Origin: Thermoplasmata archaeon
GTDB taxonomy: Archaea > Thermoplasmatota > Thermoplasmata > Thermoplasmatales > Thermoplasmataceae
DNA length: 64,000 nt
Direction: 5' to 3'
Assembly: GCA_021820525.1 (NCBI GenBank)
Contig: JAKADM010000001.1
Coordinates: 248,001 to 312,000, forward strand
Both the position numbers and the translations under genes were made by a program. Below the pieces are notes generated by a model. The model searched no databases. It was not told the DNA's origin and saw nothing but the letters and a program-made list of their open reading frames with translations. This document shows positions 1 to 8,568 of the stretch, piece after piece; positions within the stretch are counted from its first letter, which is position 1; every line of letters begins with the position of its first letter.

Positions 1-48
1 GTCCTTGAACAGGTTGCAAACGATTTACAGGAGCGCTTCTCTGATTGA
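1..48 (+). CDS. C-terminal end of an unidentified protein (partial)
   Basis: The first 15 codons are open in frame 1 and end at TGA 46-48. They encode an acidic, amphipathic tail (Val-Leu-Glu-Gln-Val at the edge, ending Phe-Ser-Asp). The reading looks coding and ends 7 bases before a tRNA on the same strand. Too little is present to name a family; it could also be a chance open frame. Confidence 0.4.
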   Translation, partial: VLEQVANDLQERFSD

Positions 49-55
49 ATGGAAT

Positions 56-138
56 GCGAGGATGGCCCAGTGGTACGGCGGCAGCCTGCTAAGCTGTTTC
101 TTGTTTAGAGAGCGTGGGTTCGAATCCCACTCCTCGCG
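56..138 (+). tRNA. tRNA-Ser (anticodon GCU)
   Basis: The 7-bp acceptor stem pairs 56-62 with 131-137. The D loop contains the usual GG. The anticodon stem pairs 81-85 with 93-97 around a 7-base loop carrying GCT at 88-90. A long variable arm (about 98-113), the class II hallmark of Ser/Leu tRNAs, precedes a perfect 5-bp T stem with loop TTCGAAT (114-130). The discriminator is G138. CCA is not encoded and no intron is seen. It reads AGC/AGU serine codons. Confidence 0.95.
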
Positions 139-388
139 CTAAATAAAACAAATCGCTTTTAGACTCATTTAATAGTTAGATATCTGGAAAAAGTTATGTT
201 TCCAATTATTTGAAGTTCCTTTCTCAATATTAGAGCATTCAGGATCAGTTAAAATTGTTTTTGTTAAATGTGTGGCATTTTCAATATAATCTAATATTAA
301 ATCATGAAAATTTTAAAATTGTGGGAAGTTAAATGTATTATTATAAGTATTTTTTTCATAAAAAATATTGATTATATTATTTTAGAAA

Positions 389-922
389 TTACCCCTTTAC
401 CAATGCCATATTATGTTTTAGAAATTTTTTAACCTTGGGAGAGATTACAATTCTGCAGTACGGGTTATTCTGGTTTCTTTCGAAGTATTTCATGTGATAG
501 GATTCTGCCGGATAGAAGTTTTTAAACATCTCCACCTGTGTGACAACAGGCTGCCTGAACCTTCCAGATTCCCTTAGTTCTTTCATATAATTTTCAACAG
601 ATTCCCTCTGGGCAGGACTCATCGCAATAATAATGGATCTGTATTGAGTTCCAACATCTGCCCCCTGCCTGTTAAGTGTAGTTGGATCATGGATTTCGAA
701 GAATATATCCAGTATTTGATCAAGAGATATGGCATTCTCATTAAATTTCAATTTTACCACTTCCGCGTGCCCTGTTTTATCCGTACATACATCCTCATAG
801 GAAGGATTGGGGAAGTCTCCACCGGAATATCCGGGGATCACTTCATCCACGCCCTTAACCATTCTAAATATGGCCTCCGTGCACCAGAAGCAGCCTCCGC
901 CAAGAATGATTTCACTGCTCAT
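389..922 (-). CDS. msrA: peptide methionine-(S)-S-oxide reductase MsrA
   Basis: Reduces the S epimer of methionine sulfoxide in proteins and free methionine in the cytoplasm. The N-terminus has the family motif GGGCFWC with the catalytic Cys in GCFW, followed by the conserved blocks GYSGG, YEDVC and HAEVVK and, near the middle, [21 protein letters not shown]-type sequence; length is about 177 residues, normal for the family. I choose the ATG at 922 over the TTG at 940 because a GGAGG ribosome site lies a few bases upstream of 922. The start overlaps the end of msrB by 11 bases, so the two are translationally coupled in an msrB-msrA operon. Confident identification. Confidence 0.95.
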   Translation of the reverse strand: MSSEIILGGGCFWCTEAIFRMVKGVDEVIPGYSGGDFPNPSYEDVCTDKTGHAEVVKLKFNENAISLDQILDIFFEIHDPTTLNRQGADVGTQYRSIIIAMSPAQRESVENYMKELRESGRFRQPVVTQVEMFKNFYPAESYHMKYFERNQNNPYCRIVISPKVKKFLKHNMALVKG

Positions 923-1286
923 TTTGATCCTCCGGCACAAAAATTAACGAAATAGAATTTACACAATGTCTCGTATTCTTTGGTGTAAATCCTTCGCCAA
1001 GAAATACATGTCCAAGATGAGCCCCACAGTTTGCACACTGTATCTCGGTTCTGTATCCGTCCCTGTCAGGAAGTCTCTTCACCGCCCCGGGTATTTCCTG
1101 GTCAAAGCTAGGCCATCCGCAGTGTGCGTCAAATTTGGAATCTGATGCGTAAAGTGGGGTTCCACATCTTTTGCATACATATTTGCCCTTTCTAAAGTTC
1201 TTTTCATATTCTCCGGAAAAAGGTCTCTCTGTACCTTTGTACAATATTACCCTTTCCTCTTCCTTTGTAAGTTTTCTATACTCCAT
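912..1286 (-). CDS. msrB: peptide methionine-(R)-S-oxide reductase MsrB
   Basis: Reduces the R epimer of protein-bound methionine sulfoxide. At 124 residues it is a compact stand-alone MsrB. Two CxxC pairs (CKRC near residue 40, CANC near 85) form the structural zinc site. GWPSFD, HLGHVF and the active-site block RHCVNS with the catalytic Cys are all present. It is the first gene of the pair and overlaps msrA by 11 bases. Together they repair both sulfoxide epimers. Confidence 0.95.
   Translation of the reverse strand: MEYRKLTKEEERVILYKGTERPFSGEYEKNFRKGKYVCKRCGTPLYASDSKFDAHCGWPSFDQEIPGAVKRLPDRDGYRTEIQCANCGAHLGHVFLGEGFTPKNTRHCVNSISLIFVPEDQNEQ
926..933 (-). promoter_or_regulatory. Shine-Dalgarno site deciding the msrA start
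   Basis: On the minus strand GGAGGATC ends a few bases before ATG 922. It lies inside the end of msrB and supports the downstream ATG as the true msrA start. Confidence 0.6.
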
Positions 1287-1369
1287 AATTTTACCTATTT
1301 AAACAAAGTAGATTAACACTTATAAAATAATTTTTAAAAATTGCCCAGTTCAAATTTCCCAGAAATGAA

Positions 1370-1558
1370 TTATATTTTTTCGACAATCTGATTCTTCATC
1401 TCTTCAAGTTTTGGATCATCTTCCTGAAGATTGTGTTCATGCTGGGCATGAAGTCTAATGTGATGGAAGAGATCTTCCTTGCTGTCAGCCTCTACGTGAA
1501 ATCCGCACTTAAAACCTGTGTCCTCACATTTATACCTGAATTTTCCCATTTCTATCAA
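1370..1558 (-). CDS. DUF1059-like small protein
   Basis: A 62-residue protein with the DUF1059 layout: an N-terminal beta strand with two cysteines (CEDTGFKCGF, about residues 11-20), then a helix carrying HH and the His-rich HAQHEH. This Cys/His arrangement could bind metal, but no function has been established for the family as far as I know. It may start at Met1 or Met4. It stands alone, with a TATA-like AT-rich stretch just upstream (1560-1600). Confidence 0.65.
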   Translation of the reverse strand: MIEMGKFRYKCEDTGFKCGFHVEADSKEDLFHHIRLHAQHEHNLQEDDPKLEEMKNQIVEKI

Positions 1559-1613
1559 TATATGATACTAAAAGGAGATAAAAAGCTTTATGGATTTTAA
1601 AATAAAAATAAAA

Positions 1614-2504
1614 TTAATTTACCATTTCCAGATATTTTCTTTCGATCAGATTTGTTGGCTCTGCCCATTTTAACCTTATCCCATTTCTTTGGATAAGGGA
1701 AATAACACCATCATTATCCATATCATCGGGTAGAGTTAAATTTACATACTCTTTTCCCTCATATTCAACCCTGACACCTGATCTTTCCAGAAATGAAAAG
1801 TCTGACATTACGTAGGGTGTGACCCTCATCATTTTTGCATCCGTTTCATTCTTCATTTCCAGCTTTTTTTCCCCTCCATTGATTATGACCACTCGGTTTG
1901 CTATTTCTCTTGCTTCTGAAATTAGATGTGTGCTGAAAAGTATGGTCTTTCCATGCTTCCTGTTGAGGTTTCTTATGATCTCCACAAATTCCCTCATTCC
2001 TCTGGGATCAAGTCCAAAGGTTGGTTCATCTAGAATCAGAATCTTTGGATCCATTGCCATGGAACAGGCAAGAGCAAGCCTCTGTTTCATTCCCCTGGAA
2101 TACTGCCCTGTTTTTCTATCCATGAAATTATTCATTCTAAGAAGGTCGGTGAGCCTGTTTACCTCACTCTTTATCATTTCCCTGTCTGCTCCCTTAACTT
2201 TGCAGACATAAGAGAGAACTTCCTTTCCATTTAAATAAGGATAAAATTCCGGCAGTTCTATCAGGGGCCCTACTGAAGATAGTGCGCCCATTGGATCCTC
2301 GTCAACCCTCTTTCCATTGATCTCAACAAAGCCAGACGAAGGGTGTACAACGTTGGTCGAAATCTTCAAAAATGTGCTTTTTCCTGCCCCATTTGGTCCT
2401 AAAAGGACGACACAATCTCCTGAATTGATCTCAATCTCAAAGTTTTTGAGTGCTTCGAGCCTTCCATACCTTTTGGAAAGACCTTTGGCTTTCATTTCTA
2501 TCAT
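1614..2504 (-). CDS. ABC transporter ATP-binding protein
   Basis: The nucleotide-binding subunit of an ABC-2 type exporter. The Walker A loop GPNGAGKST is at residues 36-44, the signature YSRGMKQ near 135, Walker B ILILDEP near 156 with a D-loop GLDPRG, and the H-loop STHL near 190. A C-terminal extension of about 80 residues follows the ATPase core, as in CcmA/DrrA-type proteins. It begins directly after the stop of the permease gene, with no gap, so the two are one operon. The substrate cannot be told from sequence. Confidence 0.92.
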   Translation of the reverse strand: MIEMKAKGLSKRYGRLEALKNFEIEINSGDCVVLLGPNGAGKSTFLKISTNVVHPSSGFVEINGKRVDEDPMGALSSVGPLIELPEFYPYLNGKEVLSYVCKVKGADREMIKSEVNRLTDLLRMNNFMDRKTGQYSRGMKQRLALACSMAMDPKILILDEPTFGLDPRGMREFVEIIRNLNRKHGKTILFSTHLISEAREIANRVVIINGGEKKLEMKNETDAKMMRVTPYVMSDFSFLERSGVRVEYEGKEYVNLTLPDDMDNDGVISLIQRNGIRLKWAEPTNLIERKYLEMVN

Positions 2505-3347
2505 TTATTTCACCTCTTTTCGTTCAAACAGAATAGCTGTTATTCCCAAAGATATAAGGAAATAAAGGAACATTATGAGCGCATTGCTGACCATGGAAGA
2601 ATAGCCTGCAGGCGCAGGATTAACCGCGACCGTTGTTATACCAAATGTAAGGTTTATAAATACCCTGTATGTTATGGATGCAGCCTGATTCAGAAGATAG
2701 TAAGGTACAGTCTTGTAAAGCAACTCTATGACAATGGTTGCAGCGTTCAATACGAGAAGGTAGATGATTAAAACTGATATGTACGCATATGTATTCTTAT
2801 TAAAGATGCTGCTTATCAAAAAGGTGACTGCGGATATGGCAAATACAAAGACAAAAGTCAGCAATATACTATAAAATATCTGCGGTATTATCCCCCCAAA
2901 CAGGTAGTAAAAAACCGATAATTGAATAACGGAATAGGTTATTACAATAAGGATTGTTACTGAAACTGAGGCGAAAAACTTTCCTAATAGCAGTACTATT
3001 CTGGGAATGGGAAGAGTGAAAATATGGAATGCCGTTTTACTCTCAATCTCACTTGATATGGCAGGTGATCCAAAAAATACTGAAGCGAAGACAGGGAGGT
3101 TGGAAAGAATGAACCCCCATAAATACGCAAGTGCCAGCTCATTTACGTGGGAGCCTGTAAGATTCAAATGAGCCCTACTTATAAATGTTGATAAGTCGTT
3201 AATATATCTGAATGAAAGGTATGTAAGGAGGATTGCCACAACGACTGAAATAAAGAACATAAGGTAGAAACTCTTTGACCTATAGTAATTTCTTAAATAG
3301 TATAGATATGTGTCTTTCATTAAAACTGCTCTATTTACCATTACCAC
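2505..3347 (-). CDS. ABC-2 type transporter permease
   Basis: A 280-residue integral membrane protein with about six hydrophobic segments: the first near residues 25-48, then a loop, then five more between about 90 and 275. The pattern and the block SSEIESKTAFHIFTLPI before a membrane helix are typical of ABC-2 permeases, where this amphipathic segment precedes TM2-3. It ends in RKEVK and abuts the ATPase gene, which is translated from the next base. It forms the membrane channel of the exporter. It could also carry a sodium/drug-export function; the sequence does not say. Confidence 0.85.
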   Translation of the reverse strand: MVMVNRAVLMKDTYLYYLRNYYRSKSFYLMFFISVVVAILLTYLSFRYINDLSTFISRAHLNLTGSHVNELALAYLWGFILSNLPVFASVFFGSPAISSEIESKTAFHIFTLPIPRIVLLLGKFFASVSVTILIVITYSVIQLSVFYYLFGGIIPQIFYSILLTFVFVFAISAVTFLISSIFNKNTYAYISVLIIYLLVLNAATIVIELLYKTVPYYLLNQAASITYRVFINLTFGITTVAVNPAPAGYSSMVSNALIMFLYFLISLGITAILFERKEVK

Positions 3348-3427
3348 TTTATGGGAAAAAACTATTTAAAAATAAAACAAAATATTTTTAATTTAATGAA
3401 CCTGAGAAATAAAGAAATCATCACAAA

Positions 3428-4363
3428 TTATGAGGATTGACTGGAAATCAGAAGATGGTTCAAAGCCATTTTCAGGTTGCCATTCTTCAAGCCTATATTG
3501 AAATAGAAGGCAACTTCATGGCCACCGTTATATGTGCCTCCAGATATTATGTAATTTTTAAATTCATGGGTAACCAGATCAAGTACATCAGTTAGGAATG
3601 TCGTGTTGCTCGATTTTATTGTAAGATTAGATGTTTGATATGTAATATTTCCGTACATGGAGAAATTTAGATTCCTGAAGAAATGTGTAAAGTTAGAATT
3701 TAGATTATTAATTTCCAAAGCCTTTTTATATAGGGTCTGATTGGATGAGAAATTAAGGTAAAAACTATCATAAACACCTGCACTGGACATAATTAAACTG
3801 TCATTTTTCAAATACGTATTATCGTGGAATGCATTAATGGAATAGAGCACTGAGTTTAAATTTCCAACTGTAACGTACGATGATGCTATTGAGGCCATGA
3901 ATATTTTTGTGGTGTTTAAGGAATTGCCATTTAAGATTGTCTTCCCGGCGGATGTATTACCATGGAGCAATGATATGTTTGAAAGATTATCAGAAATTGA
4001 GTAAATACTGTAGCCCAGATAGTTCTCATAGAATTGTATAGATACATTTGAAGAAACTTCACCGTGGTTCCTGGAGGTGGTTGAAACATTTGAACTATTC
4101 GAAGCATTTGAGATGGTATTTAACCTTCCTGTAAATGTATTCATGCTATAGTTGAAAATTCCACCAATAAAATTGGACCCACCAAATAAATATATATTAC
4201 TTGTATTATTTTGAATGTGTATAATACCAGTTACATTATCGGGTATAAAGTGTGTTATTTCCACAGGAGGTGCATTCAAATAATTATAAGCAAAATAAGC
4301 TGTTGGGGCGGCAACGCCTATAACAATAACTGCCACAATTATAGTCTTTACAGCTGAAATCAT
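3428..4363 (-). CDS. secreted or membrane-anchored Asn/Ser-rich protein
   Basis: Not assigned to a family. Residues 6-28 form one hydrophobic segment (an uncleaved anchor or signal peptide). The remaining 280 residues are rich in Asn, Ser, Thr and Tyr and lack cysteine. I count at least 14 N-x-S/T sequons (for example NNTS, NVST, NLSN, NFSS, NLTI), so the exported part is probably heavily N-glycosylated. It is flanked by the ABC exporter and tRNA-Arg and is probably a surface protein. A TATA-like stretch lies just upstream (4385-4400). Confidence 0.6.
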   Translation of the reverse strand: MISAVKTIIVAVIVIGVAAPTAYFAYNYLNAPPVEITHFIPDNVTGIIHIQNNTSNIYLFGGSNFIGGIFNYSMNTFTGRLNTISNASNSSNVSTTSRNHGEVSSNVSIQFYENYLGYSIYSISDNLSNISLLHGNTSAGKTILNGNSLNTTKIFMASIASSYVTVGNLNSVLYSINAFHDNTYLKNDSLIMSSAGVYDSFYLNFSSNQTLYKKALEINNLNSNFTHFFRNLNFSMYGNITYQTSNLTIKSSNTTFLTDVLDLVTHEFKNYIISGGTYNGGHEVAFYFNIGLKNGNLKMALNHLLISSQSS

Positions 4364-4562
4364 ATTGATCTAATTAAAGAGTGTAAAACCGTATAAAAAC
4401 TTAAGTACAAAAAATTTTATTGTCCATTGAAATTCGAGAAAGTTTAGGTTTACTTTTAACCATTTTATGGCAGGATTTTTTGATCGCCAAAGTTAAATCT
4501 TTAGTAAAAGAGACACTGACAAATTAAATATACTCAAGACCATTATGCTCCCATCTCGAATT

Positions 4563-4636
4563 GCCCGAATGGGGTAAGCTGGATATCCTGAAGGCCTGCG
4601 GAGCCTTAGATCCGGGTTCAAATCCCGGTTCGGGCG
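4563..4636 (+). tRNA. tRNA-Arg (anticodon GCG)
   Basis: A 74-base class I tRNA. The acceptor stem pairs GCCCGAA (4563-4569) with TTCGGGC (4629-4635), discriminator G4636. The anticodon stem AAGGC/GCCTT (4591-4595 with 4603-4607) encloses a 7-base loop with GCG at 4598-4600. The T arm is CCGGG-TTCAAAT-CCCGG. CCA is not encoded and there is no intron. A TATA-like sequence AAATTAAATATA lies about 35 bases upstream. Confidence 0.93.
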
Positions 4637-4705
4637 CTTTAATAAAAGCCAGGCAAATATTAACTCTTCTCAGCATATTTAAAAATTATGATATTTTTTT
4701 CGCTT

Positions 4706-5704
4706 TCATAACTGAAAGGCAATAACTCCATTTAAATTTGTATATCCATACCTTATATCTAAAAAGTATGCACCCACGCCACTTAACAGAAAACTCTTCA
4801 GGTAGAAACTGCCATTATTATCACTGATATGAGAAATATCTTCTGTCTCAGTATGATTTTGTATCATTATGGAGGTGCTCTCTGTTGAGAGTATGGTAAG
4901 GTTTAGATTCTGTCCTCTGCTGATAAATATGGGAATCTGAATTTCCATAGATAAATTGCTGTTAATATCTGCATTACTGTTTAATAAACTGAAGGGGAAT
5001 GAGTCATTCTTTGACGTTAAATTGTTATAGAATTTAGACTCGTTACTGTTCATTCCCGCCTCTGAAAAGTTGGTAACATTGAATTCCTTGTTTCCTCCAA
5101 TTCCTGTAACTACAAGAGTGTTTTTTAATGGAGTGTCGTTTTTCAGACACAACAGATAAACAGGGAAATTAAGGGAATTATGGGAAGAAGAAATGGATTT
5201 TACGGGAGTCTGAGCGATAACCGAATTGATATTCTTGTCAATGACCGAAACATAGGCAAGAGATATATTTTCTGGCGTATAAACCTGAAACCCTGTGGAA
5301 GTATTGGCCAGGGTGATTGTCGACTGGTCATATATTCCTGTATTTATAACTTTGAGCATTATGGGATATTGAGAATAGTTAGTGGCACCATTAAAGCCAA
5401 CGATTACCGGAAGGGAGTAATTGTGGAGGACCATATCTATCTCAATCTGATCAAGTTTAATCCTTTCTGTAACCTCATCAATCAAAATCAGATATTCGTT
5501 TAAACCCCCATCAGAAACTTCCTTTGAGGATATTTCCATCTGAGCCCTAACAGGATTCCCACTTGGCAGATTGGTAATTAAAAACAGGCCAAGAGTGGCC
5601 ATTAGAACGACGGTTATGGCAATTAGCAATATTGTGCCAACTAATTCTGAAACTCCATCATCTGCTGTTCTTACAGGCTTCAATGTTTCTATAATATTTT
5701 CCAT
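4706..5704 (-). CDS. large archaeal type IV pilin-like protein
   Basis: The N-terminus has a class III (prepilin) signal: a charged leader, then DDGVSELVG followed by a hydrophobic helix (about residues 22-46) of the archaeal pilin N-terminal domain (DUF1628-like). The rest, to residue 332, is a beta-rich, Asn/Ser-rich exported domain with many N-x-S/T sequons. It is longer than ordinary pilins (about 120-180 residues), so it may be a minor pilin or adhesin. It lies between tRNA-Arg and a divergently transcribed DUF929 gene. No assembly ATPase is in the window. Confidence 0.6.
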   Translation of the reverse strand: MENIIETLKPVRTADDGVSELVGTILLIAITVVLMATLGLFLITNLPSGNPVRAQMEISSKEVSDGGLNEYLILIDEVTERIKLDQIEIDMVLHNYSLPVIVGFNGATNYSQYPIMLKVINTGIYDQSTITLANTSTGFQVYTPENISLAYVSVIDKNINSVIAQTPVKSISSSHNSLNFPVYLLCLKNDTPLKNTLVVTGIGGNKEFNVTNFSEAGMNSNESKFYNNLTSKNDSFPFSLLNSNADINSNLSMEIQIPIFISRGQNLNLTILSTESTSIMIQNHTETEDISHISDNNGSFYLKSFLLSGVGAYFLDIRYGYTNLNGVIAFQL

Positions 5705-5928
5705 CTAATTAACTTGATCTTGATTACTTTAAAATTAAAGACGATTGAGTTAGCAGGAACAATAAATTTGAAAAATTTTCCACCTGTTAACCTCATTATA
5801 ATTTATTTATATAAACAAAATTCAGTATAAAAACCTAATTAGATCGAGATGAAAAAATTGTTTTTGAGATTCACTTTGTGAGGTGTGATCAAAAAATATT
5901 AAATAGGTAATTTTGATCGAAGACTGTT

Positions 5929-6807
5929 ATGGGGAATAATAATTCTAATAATAAAAAGGAAACACCAAAAAATACAAAGAATCCAGTAGCGGGAATTATG
6001 GTTGTAATTGTCGGTGCTGTTCTTGTAGTTGCTGTTTTATTTTCAAGCGGTATAATCTCATTTCCCTCAAGCAGTTCAACACCCCAAAATAACTTTTCCG
6101 CCCCAAATTATGACCCGTGGGGGAGTTTTGCTAAGGTAAGCACTTCAGATTATGCACCCTCAGGTTCAACAAACGTGTATTTTATTTCCTGGACTGGTTG
6201 CCCCATAGGAGCTGCTGATTCATGGGTTATATATGGAGCGCTTTCTCAGTATGCAAACATAAATTCCCATATTTATACACACCATTCGGATCCGAATGAG
6301 GGTTCCTATGCCTGCATTCCTGGGCTAATCTTTAAGAATAGTTTTAGCGTGGACAAATATGGTACAACGATAAACTTCGATCCTGTTTATATGTATAACT
6401 GGACACTCTTTGGTGAAGAGGGCAACAACTATTTAAACCCCAATGGAACGGGCGTTCTGATTGAAAAGCCAGGTTCCCTGAGGGATATGACCATGGTAAA
6501 TTATGGTCTGAGTGTGGCACAGAGCAACCTCCCTGCACCCATATTCAACATTCTAAAGAATTATGAGACAGTATACCCTGCAACAGGTGCTGGAGGAGCC
6601 CCTGGAGCAGTTTCTGCAGAACTCACAAGCGTATACCACCTTACAACAATTATGATAATAACGGGTCAAAATGGCACTTACATTTTTAATGGACCATTTT
6701 TCAACCCCCCAAGTCTGGATCAGTATGAACCCATATATATCGCCAACAACTTCCCACAGATTACGGAAATTCACAATTCTATAGAGGAACTAATACCCTA
6801 TCTATAA
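5929..6807 (+). CDS. DUF929 family membrane-anchored protein
   Basis: Residues 20-43 form a membrane anchor after a short, polar, Lys/Asn-rich tail, leaving a domain of about 245 residues outside. The sequence YDPWG, followed by a strand and WTGCPIGAADSW (Cys near residue 91) resembles DUF929, known from Sulfolobales and Thermoplasmatales; a second Cys occurs in YACIPG near residue 129. The arrangement resembles a thioredoxin-like fold with one Cys in the usual place, but no function is established. A TATA-like AAAAATATTAAATAGG (5894-5909) sits about 25 bases before the ATG, which suggests a leaderless mRNA. Confidence 0.7.
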   Translation: MGNNNSNNKKETPKNTKNPVAGIMVVIVGAVLVVAVLFSSGIISFPSSSSTPQNNFSAPNYDPWGSFAKVSTSDYAPSGSTNVYFISWTGCPIGAADSWVIYGALSQYANINSHIYTHHSDPNEGSYACIPGLIFKNSFSVDKYGTTINFDPVYMYNWTLFGEEGNNYLNPNGTGVLIEKPGSLRDMTMVNYGLSVAQSNLPAPIFNILKNYETVYPATGAGGAPGAVSAELTSVYHLTTIMIITGQNGTYIFNGPFFNPPSLDQYEPIYIANNFPQITEIHNSIEELIPYL

Positions 6808-6837
6808 ATAATTTATCAATAAAATTTTAAAGATATT

Positions 6838-7905
6838 CTATATTTTGATTCTTTCGACTTCGATGGCATCCCACGTTGGATACTCTTCAATCTCATACAT
6901 TTCATATTTAACATATTGCTTAAGGTCTTCAAGTATCCATGGTGGAACCTCTACCCTCTTCTTTCCATAGTTAATATGCATCTGCTCTTTTGGTACGCCT
7001 ACTGAAATTAATTCCGAATATATTCTGTCTGGGTCATCCCCTTCCACAGCACCTCTTATTATGGTGCCATCTTTCGTTACCGAGTCAAAGGGCCTTGCAA
7101 TGCTTTTTGCTCTCCTCTTGAGCCTGTTTTTTAATTGAACTGAGTCCTTGAATGATGCGGAACAGTAATGCACAGTGAAATCTGGGTTTTCTCGGACCAT
7201 TTTTATGGCCAGTTCCTGACTCCCCTTTGCCCCGGATTCAACATCATTCTTTACCTCGTAATTCCTTCCAAGAAGATTTTTAAAATTAGTCTCCGAAAAT
7301 TCCAGTTCATTAAGATTGATAAAATCCAGATCCATTCTTCTGGAGAAATCAATTAATGACCTCATGTCATCCTCCCTGCCAGGCAAGCTTGGAACCTCAA
7401 TTCCAACGCTCATCCCTGCATCTCTGGCCCATTTTATCCTCTGTTTAAATATGGATTTATCCATAACGCTCCATATCTCTTCCGGAGGGTGGAACCTTAT
7501 TTCATCAAGTCCAGCCCTGGCAACAGATTCTATGGCCTCTTTAGACCCACTGATTGTATACAAATGTATATGATGCCCGGGACCAAACTCCTCTTTCAAT
7601 ATTTTAATGTACTCAGATGTTCGTTCATAAAATTTTAATGGGTCTCCACCCGTAATTCCGGTCCCTGTGGCCTGAATCATGTTAGCCTCAAATATGGCGT
7701 CTCTCATATTCCTCAGAGGCATTTCATCTGCGAACATCACATCCTTCATCTTTTTTGGCTCTGATATGGGGCAGTAAAAACATTTAGCATCGCAAATGCC
7801 GGAGACAAAGAGAACCATCTTTGCCCCCTTTGCACACATTTTGCAGCCAAGGGGAAGTTCCCCTGTATAATAGGATTTGCCCGGTAATGATTTCATTATA
7901 AGCAT
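6838..7905 (-). CDS. radical SAM protein, COG2108 type
   Basis: Carries the radical SAM cluster motif CxxxCxxC as C38-C42-C45 (ICDAKCFYC), then GGDP and the predicted TIM barrel. An extra pair C21 and C24 (LGCKMC) precedes the motif, as in archaeal COG2108 proteins, which are described as related to pyruvate formate-lyase activating enzymes but are uncharacterised. The last 80 residues form a separate C-terminal domain. It stands alone between the DUF929 gene and a winged-helix gene. The substrate is unknown. Confidence 0.8.
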   Translation of the reverse strand: MLIMKSLPGKSYYTGELPLGCKMCAKGAKMVLFVSGICDAKCFYCPISEPKKMKDVMFADEMPLRNMRDAIFEANMIQATGTGITGGDPLKFYERTSEYIKILKEEFGPGHHIHLYTISGSKEAIESVARAGLDEIRFHPPEEIWSVMDKSIFKQRIKWARDAGMSVGIEVPSLPGREDDMRSLIDFSRRMDLDFINLNELEFSETNFKNLLGRNYEVKNDVESGAKGSQELAIKMVRENPDFTVHYCSASFKDSVQLKNRLKRRAKSIARPFDSVTKDGTIIRGAVEGDDPDRIYSELISVGVPKEQMHINYGKKRVEVPPWILEDLKQYVKYEMYEIEEYPTWDAIEVERIKI

Positions 7906-7989
7906 ATTAATGGGTAATATATAAGAATTTTAACCAGTTCAAATTTAGTGTTCCCCTTTAATTTAAGGACACTGATGATAAATTATAGA

Positions 7990-8568
7990 TTATGTCCCAA
8001 AATCAAGTGTTTTTTGATCTCCATCCACCATTTCTTCAATAAATTCAATACCGTTAGATATGAGAATCAAATCTTTCATCATATTCATTGTGGCACCCAC
8101 ATCTGTGAAAGAAGGCTCGATCAGCCTTTCTGATTCCGTGATTCTGATGCCCAAAATCCCAAGCTTCTTGATATAAAGGTCCTTTCTGGCACTGGACGAC
8201 TGCCTGTAGGCCCTTGGTAAGTCTGAATTGCAAAGATCTATTTCCCTTAGAAAAACTGGCCTGTTAAAAAGATTGAACAGAAGCAAAAGGGACATATCCC
8301 CAGTTCTGTCAGGATATCTTTTTTTAACCACATCTCCAATGAGATAATATATGGACCTTGCCCGGTTATCGTCTATGGAATATACCTTTGCCGGCTTTAT
8401 ATCCTTAAATTTAAGCAGACCCATATCCACCATTGAACTTAAATAACCCGAAAGAGTAAGTCTGTGAACTGGAATATTCCTTGAATCAAGTTTTTCCTTT
8501 ATTCCTGAAATCGAAAGTTCCTCATCCTTAAGGACTTCCATTATCTGTTTGGAAATTCCGTCAATCAT
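7990..8568 (-). CDS. winged-helix DNA-binding protein
   Basis: The N-terminal 70 residues read as a winged helix-turn-helix (IMEVLKDEELSISGIKEKL, then SGYLSSMVDMGLLKF as recognition helix and wing). The rest, to residue 192, is mixed helix/strand with no family I can name. Its start overlaps the 3' end of purB by 8 bases, so it is probably co-transcribed after purB. Whether it regulates purine genes is an inference from position only. Confidence 0.6.
   Translation of the reverse strand: MIDGISKQIMEVLKDEELSISGIKEKLDSRNIPVHRLTLSGYLSSMVDMGLLKFKDIKPAKVYSIDDNRARSIYYLIGDVVKKRYPDRTGDMSLLLLFNLFNRPVFLREIDLCNSDLPRAYRQSSSARKDLYIKKLGILGIRITESERLIEPSFTDVGATMNMMKDLILISNGIEFIEEMVDGDQKTLDFGT

Noticed and set aside
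140-388. Gap between tRNA-Ser and msrA
   Set aside because: AT-rich with T-runs that may end transcripts; no coding, repeat or RNA pattern that I can support.
5705-5928. Gap between the pilin-like and DUF929 genes
   Set aside because: Only divergent promoter-like boxes; no separate gene or RNA is evident.
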